Shown: positions 45,418-53,801 of the stretch, one piece after another | Position numbering within the stretch: the stretch's first letter is position 1 | How the letters are laid out: each line of letters starts with the position of its first letter | From: Hellea sp. | GTDB lineage: Bacteria; Pseudomonadota; Alphaproteobacteria; Caulobacterales; Maricaulaceae | Length of the DNA: 64,000 bases | Reading direction: 5' to 3' | Assembly: GCA_020628425.1 (NCBI GenBank) | Contig: JAHDEZ010000001.1 | Coordinates: forward strand, 116,615 to 180,614 | Made by a program: the position numbers and the translations under genes | Notes under the pieces: model-generated | Told to the model about the DNA's origin: nothing | Database searches by the model: none | The model's input: the letters and a program-made list of their open reading frames with translations, nothing else

Positions 45418-47595
45418 ATGAAGAAACTTGCTCTTATCCTTGCTTTTTCCGTATCCACTTCAGCGTTGATGGCCCCACAGGCTTTAGCGCAGGATAATAC
45501 AACTAATCCCGATACACGTCAGACAGATCAATCCGAAGATGATTGGCGGAAATCCCGCAAAGTCAAAGACGAAAAAGAAGTCTTTGAGGACATTCTCGAT
45601 ACGATAACAAATGGCGGATATAATATAGACAAGCCACAACCTAGCGAAGTCGAGACCTTACCGGAAGAGAGCTACCGCCATGTCATGAAAGAGCGGGCTC
45701 GTGTCATGGCCGAGACCGATCCCGGTCAGCCTATCGATGATAGCTATAACCCATCCGAAGCCGCTAAGGCTGATCCTGAACTCAAGAAACAGGAAGAAGA
45801 AGCATGGGAGATCATTATGACTGATCTCAAGAGCGCTAATGGGCAGCAACCCGGCCAACAACAGGGTGGACAAGGCGGCGAGCATAAGGTTGCCGTTGCT
45901 GGACAGAATACAGGTGGCAGCGCCCGCGATACCAGTATTCGTGGCGGCTCGTCAGCCTCTGCTTCCGATATCATGAATGCCATTAAGAATGGCGGAATGG
46001 GTCAGGGCGGTCAGCCCGGACAATCAGGTCAGAGCGGTCAAAGTCAGCAACAGGCCAGCAATGGACAATCCGGTCAACAAGGTCAAAGTCAGCAACAAGC
46101 CAGCAATCAAGGCCCGCGAGGTGGGTCTGCGCAATCCATCATGGAGATTATGAGCGGTATTCGAGGCAGTAGCCCGTCAGGGACACCATCAGGTCAACCG
46201 GGTGGTCAAGGTACAAGTCAGCAAAGCGCACAACGCGGAGGCGCATCGACATCCGCATCTTCCATCTTAAATGGTTTGGGGCAAAGCCCAACCGGTTCTC
46301 CGAACGGATCTCCCCTCGGAACGTCGCCTTCCGGTTCACCAACAGGTCAACCTGGTGGCCAAGCTAGCAACCAGCAAAGCGGGCCACGTGGCGGTTCCTC
46401 GGCCTCGGCAGCTTCAATTCTTAACGGAATTCGGGGTGGCCAAGGTCAAAGCCCAACCGGCTCTCCATTTGGGACGTCGCCAACCGGGGCTCCCACGGGT
46501 TCGCCAAGCGGACAATCCGGTGGCGCATCTTCATCGGCCTCGTCCGTTCTTAACGGACTCAGTCAAGGTCAGGGTCAAACCCCGACCGGATCCCAAAATG
46601 GATCACCTACAGGTACGTCGCCAACAGGCAGCTCAACGGGGTCACAAAGCGGATCTCAAAATGGACAACCAAGCGGTCAAAGCGGTGGGTCATCGTCATC
46701 TGCATCTTCCCTCTTAAATGGGATGAGCGGTCAAGGGCAATCCGGTCAGTCCGCAGGACAAAGCGCTCAGTCAGCACAATCGGCCGCCCAAGCCGCAGGA
46801 CAGGCGGCGGCGCAGGCCGCTCAGTCTGCAAGTGCGGCAGCCGCCCGAGCAGCACAATCCGGAAGCTCACAAAGCGCGTCCGACTCGGCACGGGCTCAAG
46901 CCGCGGCTCAATCTGCCCAGGCCGCCGCTAATCAGGCGAGCGCCGCCGCTGCACAAGCGGCAAATGCGACGAGTGCCGGAGAAGCTCAAGCCGCCGCACA
47001 AACTGCGCAAAACGCAGCTGCTCAGGCCCAACAAGCTGCCAACCAGGCTGCCGCCGCTGCTTCCGGTCAGCAGCCCGCTGAATACATGCGGGGATCGCAA
47101 GCGACAGCTCAGGCTGCTGCTCAGGCTGCTCAGCAAGCCGCATCCCGTGCCGCACAATCAGCCAATAGCGCCGCCGATAATGCCATGGCGAGCCGTAGCT
47201 CTGAGAGCTTTGCGCAATCCGCTGCGGCTACGGCCGCTGCACAAGCCGCGCAACAAGCCAATTTAGAGGCTCGTGAGGCTGCAGAGCGAGCACAAAATGC
47301 CACAAGTGCCAGCGAAGCCGAAACAGCAGCGGGGCAGGCTCAAGCAGCCGCGCAAGCTGCGCAAGAGGCTGCCGCCCAAGCCGCTCAAGCCGCAGGACAT
47401 TCAGACGGGCAGGTTTGTGAAAATCCGGAAAACTGCCCTCATGAGCATGACGAAACGGGCAATCATACTGATGGATCACCGAACGGTACGGAAAACGGAA
47501 CCGGTTATACGCCAATTGACAGTTCCAGCTCTCAAGGCGGCACAACCAGTGCTTATGAATATATCCGTCGTCAGCAAGAACAAGGCGGAAACTAA
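45418..47595 (+). CDS. secreted low-complexity repeat protein (Gly/Ser/Gln, then Ala/Gln)
   Basis: ATG 45418 gives the signal peptide MKKLALILAFSVSTSALMAPQALA. A charged helical region (about residues 30-135 of the mature chain) is followed by six copies of an 18-residue unit of the type RGGSSASASxILNGI, separated by Gly/Ser/Pro/Thr/Gln linkers (GTSPTGSPTG). Next is a long Ala/Gln heptad-like helix (QAAAQAAQSA), then a Cys/His patch (CENPENCPHEHDE) and the ending YEYIRRQQEQGGN. Composition differs sharply from neighbours. It follows the vWA/MotA operon, possibly as its secreted or surface component. No known family. Confidence 0.75.
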   Translation: MKKLALILAFSVSTSALMAPQALAQDNTTNPDTRQTDQSEDDWRKSRKVKDEKEVFEDILDTITNGGYNIDKPQPSEVETLPEESYRHVMKERARVMAETDPGQPIDDSYNPSEAAKADPELKKQEEEAWEIIMTDLKSANGQQPGQQQGGQGGEHKVAVAGQNTGGSARDTSIRGGSSASASDIMNAIKNGGMGQGGQPGQSGQSGQSQQQASNGQSGQQGQSQQQASNQGPRGGSAQSIMEIMSGIRGSSPSGTPSGQPGGQGTSQQSAQRGGASTSASSILNGLGQSPTGSPNGSPLGTSPSGSPTGQPGGQASNQQSGPRGGSSASAASILNGIRGGQGQSPTGSPFGTSPTGAPTGSPSGQSGGASSSASSVLNGLSQGQGQTPTGSQNGSPTGTSPTGSSTGSQSGSQNGQPSGQSGGSSSSASSLLNGMSGQGQSGQSAGQSAQSAQSAAQAAGQAAAQAAQSASAAAARAAQSGSSQSASDSARAQAAAQSAQAAANQASAAAAQAANATSAGEAQAAAQTAQNAAAQAQQAANQAAAAASGQQPAEYMRGSQATAQAAAQAAQQAASRAAQSANSAADNAMASRSSESFAQSAAATAAAQAAQQANLEAREAAERAQNATSASEAETAAGQAQAAAQAAQEAAAQAAQAAGHSDGQVCENPENCPHEHDETGNHTDGSPNGTENGTGYTPIDSSSSQGGTTSAYEYIRRQQEQGGN
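45940..46740 (+). repeat. six-copy repeat block in the low-complexity gene
   Basis: Six units begin (protein) RGGSSASASDIM, RGGSAQSIMEIM, RGGASTSASSIL, RGGSSASAASIL, SGGASSSASSVL and SGGSSSSASSLL, each ending NG or G before a Gln/Gly/Pro/Thr-rich linker. The conserved small-residue core with a hydrophobic end suggests short amphipathic helices on a flexible string. Copy number could vary by recombination. Confidence 0.7.
46741..47400 (+). repeat. Ala/Gln-rich coiled region
   Basis: About 220 residues dominated by Ala, Gln and Ser (QAAAQAAQSA-type), interrupted once by a YMRGSQ segment near 47086. It probably forms a long helix. It is the source of many shadow ORFs on both strands in the track. 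Confidence 0.7.
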
Positions 47596-47649
47596 GTCCG
47601 CCGACCGTTCAAGGAATCCGTGCCTTGCCAAAACTAATAAGGTATTCGT

Positions 47650-47665
47650 GCTGATCTAAATCAGC
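47650..47665. terminator. weak hairpin at the convergent end of repeat-protein and DUF1501 genes
   Basis: GCTGAT-CTAA-ATCAGC is a perfect 6-bp stem with a 4-nt loop that contains the DUF1501 stop codon. No T-run follows on either strand, so it is at most a weak bidirectional terminator. Confidence 0.3.
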
Positions 47666-48819
47666 AAACCGCCAATAGGCGCCGCGCGGTTCCCTGGAAA
47701 TACAGTTTCGGCGATGTAGGCCTCCGAAACCCCTAAATGTCCCATCAGCATAGATTTAAAGATGCCTTCGCAGGCATTAACTGGACGTAAGTCGCGACCC
47801 TCATAAAGGGAGCGATTATCCAGACCCGGCCAATGCCCGGCAATGCGGCCACCATTGACGGCACCACCGGCCAACATAACCAATCCACCTGTACCGTGAT
47901 CAGTTCCCCGGTTTCCATTCTCGGCGGCCGTTCGGCCAAATTCGCTGACGATCATTATCACCGTTTTATCCCAGACCGGATCAAGTCCGGTCTTAAGATA
48001 GCCAACAGCATTATCCAACTGACGGAACAAACGGGTCAATCGGGACATTTGATCAAAATGAGTATCCCAACCTTGAGATTCTATGACTGCAATTCTTGGC
48101 CCGTCGGGCATTGCCAGAAGTTGCCCGGCAGCCTCGGCCGACCGACGTAGACTATCTCCGCCCAATAGTTTTTTCCCCATCATGCCGGGTTCGCTGAGCA
48201 TTGGGTCCATAGCAGCTCTCGCATCGTTCAAGGCCTTGGAAAACAGCGGATCAGCGCCATAGGTCTGACTAACGCGCTCAAGAAAAGCGTCACTAACATC
48301 TGGCAGCTCGGACTCGCTCCACGTTTGTATATTCGCGGATCCTTTGAGAATGAGGGGGGTACGCGCGCCGACCGATAGACCCAAACGTTTGTCGCCAACT
48401 GAAAGACCTGAAATTGCCCGGTTGAGCCAACCATCATGCGATCCAAAGGGTTTACCGGTCCCGTTTTCAAGCAGGTTTTGCGCATCAAAATGCGAACGTT
48501 CTCGATAGCTTGTCGCCGCAGCAGGTATAAGCGCAAGATCTCCACCAAGGTAAAGACTATGTAATTGCGTCAATTCAGGATGGAGACCAAAATGACCGCC
48601 GATCTTTAACGGATTTTCCACTTGCAGACGGGGGCGCAATGAACGGTAATTTGGATCCCCATAAGGTACCAGTGCATGTAAACTGTCCAGGGCACCTCGC
48701 AGAAAAACCATAACGAAACGACTATCAGTCGGTGCATTGGCAAAAGCAAATCCGGGCGCCAGAGCAGCACCTGTCAAACCAACGGCAGTAGATTGTAGAA
48801 ATAAGCGACGGTCCATCAT
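47656..48819 (-). CDS. DUF1501-family protein, Tat-type signal
   Basis: The 387-residue protein starts with a twin-arginine-like signal (MMDRRLFLQSTAVGLTG) and has the DUF1501 core: FVMVFLRGALDSLHALVPYGD, SHFDAQNLLENG, VIESQGWDTHF, VIMIVSEFGRTAAENGNRGTDHG. These proteins resemble alkaline-phosphatase/sulfatase folds and are exported folded; function is unknown. AAAGGAGG before the ATG is formed partly by the last codons of the DUF1800 gene, 2 bp upstream. DUF1800 and DUF1501 genes pair in many bacteria. Confidence 0.92.
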   Translation of the reverse strand: MMDRRLFLQSTAVGLTGAALAPGFAFANAPTDSRFVMVFLRGALDSLHALVPYGDPNYRSLRPRLQVENPLKIGGHFGLHPELTQLHSLYLGGDLALIPAAATSYRERSHFDAQNLLENGTGKPFGSHDGWLNRAISGLSVGDKRLGLSVGARTPLILKGSANIQTWSESELPDVSDAFLERVSQTYGADPLFSKALNDARAAMDPMLSEPGMMGKKLLGGDSLRRSAEAAGQLLAMPDGPRIAVIESQGWDTHFDQMSRLTRLFRQLDNAVGYLKTGLDPVWDKTVIMIVSEFGRTAAENGNRGTDHGTGGLVMLAGGAVNGGRIAGHWPGLDNRSLYEGRDLRPVNACEGIFKSMLMGHLGVSEAYIAETVFPGNRAAPIGGLLI

Positions 48820-48821
48820 AA

Positions 48822-50186
48822 CTACCTCCTTTGAAACTCGGGGCTGGTCAAAATCAGGCTAATCGCCGAATCCTGTGTCGAAGCTCGTGACACCCAAAGT
48901 CTTAGTTCATCGGAGGCCACCGGTCCGACCGTTTCATCTAGAAACCGCTCAGGTTCTATATCGGCGGAGATGGTTCGAGCATATTTACGGGCCCATTCTA
49001 TCCGGCGCATCAAGCTCTCTGGGGCGATCCAGTCGGACCCAATATCAGGCCATCCCGCTGGAGACGGCGCAGAGAAAGGCACATGACCAAATTCTCGAAG
49101 AGGTTCGATAAAGTCCATAGGGTCAAATTTCGATTTTCCCGTGGAACGGAATGAAGACACCATATATTCATAATGGGTTTTCACTTTAGGCATTGGTTTC
49201 TCCCAGACTTCTGGAAGCATTATTAATGCCTTGGTCACGTCGGACAGGTCACCTTTGGATTTTAGAAATATGCCGGTAATTTCGTCCACAGCGCGAGCCG
49301 GTGGCTCATCCGATACAAAATGCCGAACCAATTTCGTCGCAATAAAGCGCGCTGTAGATGGATGCCGGGCCAGATCTTCAAGGACATAAACTCCAGTCTT
49401 TTCACCCCGGTCACGATAACGCCGCCCTATAACATATTTGCTGTCAGGCTCGTGGAAATAGGGTTTAAATTCAAACTTACCGTGTATAGACGTCCGGTCC
49501 ATAGGCAGCCTTGCGCCGCCATGACTCCAACCGGAAATTGCCTTGGCCAATCCGATGACATCATCCTGATCATAACCGCCATTGACGCCCAGCGTATGTA
49601 GTTCAAGAATTTCACGGGCAAGGTTTTCATTCAAGCCTGTTTCGGCACCGGTTCTGAACTTACGTCTCAGACCTGCAATTGAATAAGGCCCCATTGACAA
49701 TTGATTATCCAGATAAGTCAACATCGCCGGATGGCGGGTGGCGGCGATCAACATATCCTCAAACTTACCAAAAATATGCGGGCGTATAGCCTCCCGCTCA
49801 TAGGCTGGCGTGATTGGTCCCACGATCCGCTTATCCGTAGACACGGTAAAATGATTGGACCAAAACATGACCATGCGCTCGACAAAAGGTTTGTCTGTTT
49901 CGACCATATGAATAGCGCGTGCCATGACTTCAGCACCATAATCGAGACGAAAGGCGCGCGATGCGAGGTTACGATAACGCTCTTTGTCTTTTTGACGTGC
50001 TTTTCCTAATTGCTCGATGATTTCGGAACTGCTGCGAAAATCTTCCAAAGCTTTAGGCGTTTTCTGACGACGACTGATTTGTTCCCGAACCCAGTCTTGT
50101 GGGTCTTTCTCAACTTCACTGGCTTCGCCTGGAGCTGGCCCCAATCCAAATCTATTGAGGGCAATATAAGTTTCTAATGTTTTCAT
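48822..50186 (-). CDS. DUF1800-family protein
   Basis: The 454-residue protein is a typical DUF1800 member: NRFGLGPAPGE near the N-terminus, VERMVMFWSNHFTVS, REILELHTLGVNGGY, FVSDEPPARAVDEI and the end SLILTSPEFQRR. No signal peptide is evident. It is the first gene of the DUF1800-DUF1501 pair and lies 75 bp from pyc, which is upstream of it on the same strand. Confidence 0.92.
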   Translation of the reverse strand: MKTLETYIALNRFGLGPAPGEASEVEKDPQDWVREQISRRQKTPKALEDFRSSSEIIEQLGKARQKDKERYRNLASRAFRLDYGAEVMARAIHMVETDKPFVERMVMFWSNHFTVSTDKRIVGPITPAYEREAIRPHIFGKFEDMLIAATRHPAMLTYLDNQLSMGPYSIAGLRRKFRTGAETGLNENLAREILELHTLGVNGGYDQDDVIGLAKAISGWSHGGARLPMDRTSIHGKFEFKPYFHEPDSKYVIGRRYRDRGEKTGVYVLEDLARHPSTARFIATKLVRHFVSDEPPARAVDEITGIFLKSKGDLSDVTKALIMLPEVWEKPMPKVKTHYEYMVSSFRSTGKSKFDPMDFIEPLREFGHVPFSAPSPAGWPDIGSDWIAPESLMRRIEWARKYARTISADIEPERFLDETVGPVASDELRLWVSRASTQDSAISLILTSPEFQRR

Positions 50187-50209
50187 AACGTGGCTCTATA
50201 ATGAACCTA

Positions 50210-50232
50210 ACGGATGAGTTTTAACAATCCGT
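50210..50232. terminator. possible hairpin downstream of pyc
   Basis: ACGGAT and ATCCGT are separated by 11 nt and lie 30 bp past the pyc stop, before the DUF1800 gene. The stem is 6 bp and no clear T-run follows, so termination here is uncertain. Confidence 0.3.
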
Positions 50233-50261
50233 CGTTACAAATTAGAAATATTCAGCAGGGC

Positions 50262-53200
50262 TTAGTCAATTTCTACCAGCAAATCCTTGGCATCGACTTG
50301 ATCGCCGGGCGCAACATAAACGGATTTGACGGTCCCACCAACGTCCGCATGGATAGCTGTTTCCATTTTCATAGCCTCTATTGTCAACATCAGATCGCCG
50401 GGCCTAACCTCGTCGCCCTCAGCAATAGCTACCGTCGCAATAGAACCAGGCATAGGCGCACCAATTTGGTTTTTATTGCCGGCGTCTTTTTTCTGTCGGC
50501 GTGTGGTGAGGTTTTGCACGGATCGATCCGGCACCATAATTGACCGCGGCTGACCATTTAGTTCAAAAAAGACTTTGACATCTCCGTCTTCGCGTGTGTT
50601 ACCAATAGCTACTAGTCGGATTTCTAACGTTTTACCCGGGTCGATTTCGACTGAAATTTCTTCACCTATATTCATGCCCCAAAAGAAAACCGGTGTAGGC
50701 AATGACCAGACAGGCCCGTAAGTCCGACGACGCCCCATATAGTCAAGGAACACTTTCGGATAGATGGTGTAAGCTGTCAGCTCGTCAATATCCACATCAT
50801 ACCCCTCAAGCTCCTTCTTAAGGGCTTTGCGGGTTGTATCCATGTTGATACTGGCTAGTTTTTCACCGGGACGAACTGTGAAAGCGGCCTCATCCTTAAG
50901 AACTTTCTTTTGAATGCCTTTCGGCCAGCCGCCTGGAGGTTGCCCAAGATTACCGCGCATCATCTCAATCACCGAGGCCGGGAAAGCAATATCCTTATTC
51001 GGGTTTTCTACATCATCTCGGGTCAGACCTTGAGTAACCATCATCAAGGCCATATCGCCAACCACTTTGGAGGACGGCGTGACTTTGACAATATCACCAA
51101 ACATCAAATTCGCATCCGCGTATTTTTGCGCTACTTCACTCCATCGATCGGCCAGGCCTAAGCTGGCAGCCTGTGCCCTGAGGTTGGTATATTGACCGCC
51201 TGGCATTTCATGGAGGTAGACTTCGGAGGCCGGCGGGTTCACACCTATTTCAAAAGCGCTATAGCTCTGACGGACTTGCTTCCAATAATCGGAGATTTCC
51301 CTTATAGCGGTGATATCGAGACCGGTGTCTCGTTCCGTATGCCGTAAGGCCTCCACGATTGATCCCAGACAAGGCTGCGATGTTCCGCCAGAGAAAGAAT
51401 CCATCGCCGCATCCACAGCGTCAGCCCCCGCTTCAACTGCTGCCAACACGGTTGCGGCGGCAATACCGCTAGTGTCATGAGTGTGAAAGTGGACGGGTAG
51501 ACCGGTTTCATCTTTCAGGGCTTTAACCAATAATCGTGCGGAGGCGGGTTTGAGCAGGCCGGCCATATCTTTGAGGCCCAAAATATGGACACCCATATCT
51601 TTGAGCTCACGACCCATGCCAACAAAATAATCGAGATTATATTTAGAGCGCTCTGGGTTTAAAATATCGCCGGTGTAACACACCGTACCTTCGCAAATAT
51701 GCCCGGTCTTGAGGACGGTCTCAATGGCAAGACGCATATTGGTCGTCCAGTTGAGACTGTCAAAAACACGGAAGACATCAACCCCGTTTTCAGCTGCCCG
51801 CCAAATGAATTGCTCAACTACGTTATCCGGGTAGTTGGTGTAACCGACTGCATTAGACGCCCGCAAGAGCATTTGTGTCAACAGGTTCGGCATTCGATAA
51901 CGCAGCTCGCGCAATCGCTGCCAAGGATCTTCTTGCAAGAAACGATAGGCCACGTCAAAAGTCGCCCCGCCCCAGCACTCCATAGAAAATAGGTCGGGCA
52001 GATTATGGCTGTAAGTTTTTGCGACACCAAACATGTCTTGTGAGCGCATGCGAGTCGCCAGTAATGACTGATGCCCGTCCCGCATGGTAGTGTCGGTAAT
52101 CATGACACGTTTTTGCGCCAACAGATAATCGGCCACTGCCTGAGCGCCTTTATCTTCCAACATGTTTTTAAGACCTGGTGGCGGCGTCTCATCTCTCAAC
52201 ACAGGCGGTTCGATTTTTAGCTTAGCAGCTGTGGGGCGCGGAGTCCCTTTGGTTTGTGTATGCCCATTGACTGAAATATCGGCAATATAAGTCAGTAGCT
52301 TATTGGCCCGGTTCTTACGCCTGGCAAACTCAAACAGTTCGGGCGTTGTATCGATGAATTTAGTCGTATAGCTATTATCGAGAAATGATGGGTGTTTGAG
52401 TAGGTTCTCCACAAAGGGGATATTGGTCGACACACCACGAACTCGAAACTCGCGTAAAGAACGGTCGAGCCTCGATATGGCCATTTCCGGTGTCGGCGCC
52501 CAAGCTGTTACTTTCACCAGCAAGCTGTCATAATATCGGGTGATAACCGCGCCCGCATAGGCCGTCCCACCATCAAGGCGAATACCCATACCATTTGCTG
52601 AACGGTACGCGGTGATGCGGCCGTAATCCGGAATGAAATTGTTCTGCGGGTCTTCGGTAGTCACCCGAGCCTGAATGGCATGACCGTTGAGGATAATGTC
52701 GTCTTGCGACATTGCACCTGTAGCTCGTTCCAAAGATTTACCTTCGGCCAGAAGGATTTGCGCTCGAACAATATCGATGCCGGTCACTTCCTCAGTGACT
52801 GTATGTTCAACCTGCACCCGCGGATTGACTTCTATAAAGTAAAAGGCATCCGTTTCCATATCCATGAGAAACTCGACAGTACAGGCACATTCATAACCGA
52901 CAAATTTAGTCAGCTTCACGGCCAGTGCGCAAATCTCTTCGCGTTGTTCATCCGTCAGATAGGGCGCAGGGGCGCGCTCGACCACCTTTTGGTTGCGCCG
53001 CTGAACGGAACAATCCCTCTCCCAGAGATGGTAGATATTACCAGACTTATCGCCCAGGATTTGGACTTCAACGTGCCGGGCCCGTGTAATCATTTTCTCA
53101 AGGAAACCCTCGCCATTGCCAAAGGCGGCTTCAGCTTCTCGGCGGCCTTCAAGGATTTTGTTCTGTAATTCTTCCTCGCTATGAATCGGGCGCATGCCAC

Positions 53201-53705
53201 GGCCACCGCCGCCCCAACTTGCCTTGAGCATAAGTGGATAACCAATCTCAGTTGCCTGCTTCGTGATCTTTTCAAAATTGTCGTCCAGAACATCCGTGGC
53301 CGGTATAACCGGAACTCCCGCCTCCACAGCCACATTCCGGGCGGAAGCCTTGTCGCCCAACAAACGCATGCTTTCGGCTCTCGGGCCGATAAATGTGATA
53401 CCAGCCTCATTACAGGCATCTACAAAATCCGGGTTTTCAGACAACAAGCCATAACCGGGATGAACCGCGTCTGCCCCGCTTTCTTTGGCTACGCGAACGA
53501 TCTCTTCAATAGAGAGATAAGCCCCGACAGGCGAGAGCCCCTGCCCGATGAGATAAGCCTCATCAGCTTTGTAGCGATGAAGCCCCAGTTTATCTTCCTC
53601 CGCGTAAACAGCCACGGTTTTTTTACCTAGCTCATTAGCCGCGCGCATAATGCGAATGGCGATTTCGCCCCGGTTAGCAATAAGGATTTTCTGAAATTCA
53701 ACCAT
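50262..53705 (-). CDS. pyc: pyruvate carboxylase
   Basis: The 1147-residue protein has all domains in order: biotin carboxylase (about 1-455, with ASWGGGGRGM and FIEVNPRVQVEHTV), carboxyltransferase (about 530-800, TTMRDGHQSLLATRMR, HFHTHDTSG), the PYC allosteric/OADA region (to about 1020) and a C-terminal biotinyl domain with IEAMKMETA. It makes oxaloacetate from pyruvate and bicarbonate to refill the TCA cycle. A palindromic operator-like site and promoter lie upstream. Length and motifs are those of the single-chain enzyme. Confidence 0.98.
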   Translation of the reverse strand: MVEFQKILIANRGEIAIRIMRAANELGKKTVAVYAEEDKLGLHRYKADEAYLIGQGLSPVGAYLSIEEIVRVAKESGADAVHPGYGLLSENPDFVDACNEAGITFIGPRAESMRLLGDKASARNVAVEAGVPVIPATDVLDDNFEKITKQATEIGYPLMLKASWGGGGRGMRPIHSEEELQNKILEGRREAEAAFGNGEGFLEKMITRARHVEVQILGDKSGNIYHLWERDCSVQRRNQKVVERAPAPYLTDEQREEICALAVKLTKFVGYECACTVEFLMDMETDAFYFIEVNPRVQVEHTVTEEVTGIDIVRAQILLAEGKSLERATGAMSQDDIILNGHAIQARVTTEDPQNNFIPDYGRITAYRSANGMGIRLDGGTAYAGAVITRYYDSLLVKVTAWAPTPEMAISRLDRSLREFRVRGVSTNIPFVENLLKHPSFLDNSYTTKFIDTTPELFEFARRKNRANKLLTYIADISVNGHTQTKGTPRPTAAKLKIEPPVLRDETPPPGLKNMLEDKGAQAVADYLLAQKRVMITDTTMRDGHQSLLATRMRSQDMFGVAKTYSHNLPDLFSMECWGGATFDVAYRFLQEDPWQRLRELRYRMPNLLTQMLLRASNAVGYTNYPDNVVEQFIWRAAENGVDVFRVFDSLNWTTNMRLAIETVLKTGHICEGTVCYTGDILNPERSKYNLDYFVGMGRELKDMGVHILGLKDMAGLLKPASARLLVKALKDETGLPVHFHTHDTSGIAAATVLAAVEAGADAVDAAMDSFSGGTSQPCLGSIVEALRHTERDTGLDITAIREISDYWKQVRQSYSAFEIGVNPPASEVYLHEMPGGQYTNLRAQAASLGLADRWSEVAQKYADANLMFGDIVKVTPSSKVVGDMALMMVTQGLTRDDVENPNKDIAFPASVIEMMRGNLGQPPGGWPKGIQKKVLKDEAAFTVRPGEKLASINMDTTRKALKKELEGYDVDIDELTAYTIYPKVFLDYMGRRRTYGPVWSLPTPVFFWGMNIGEEISVEIDPGKTLEIRLVAIGNTREDGDVKVFFELNGQPRSIMVPDRSVQNLTTRRQKKDAGNKNQIGAPMPGSIATVAIAEGDEVRPGDLMLTIEAMKMETAIHADVGGTVKSVYVAPGDQVDAKDLLVEID

Positions 53706-53732
53706 GATGCCCTATGAATTGGCTACTCTAAA

Positions 53733-53758
53733 CTGTCAAATATGACAGCGCTGTCATA
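53733..53758. promoter_or_regulatory. palindromic operator cluster upstream of pyc
   Basis: TATGACAGC/GCTGTCATA (53741-53758) is a perfect 18-bp palindrome. A third half-site CTGTCA (53733-53738) lies alongside, pairing with TGACAG across 4 bp. The site is 36-53 bp before the pyc ATG and just downstream of a plausible promoter, a typical repressor position. The regulator is not in the window. Confidence 0.6.
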
Positions 53759-53767
53759 CCAAGTTCT

Positions 53768-53798
53768 ATCATAAAGCAAAAAGAGCTGATTGGGTCAA
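53768..53798 (-). promoter_or_regulatory. candidate pyc promoter
   Basis: Minus-strand TTGACC (53793-53798) and TATGAT (53768-53773) are 19 bp apart, slightly long. Transcription would start near 53761, directly before the palindrome. Confidence 0.35.
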
Positions 53799-53801
53799 GA
53801 A

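Noticed and set aside
45940-46740. CRISPR-like array
   Set aside because: The repeats are coding, in frame, of varying sequence and spacing, and belong to the Gly/Ser-rich protein; no cas gene is present.
46148-47545. Several long ORFs opposite or out of frame with the repeat protein
   Set aside because: They are shadows of the low-complexity Gln/Ala/Gly codons, with strongly biased Pro/Arg/Leu composition.
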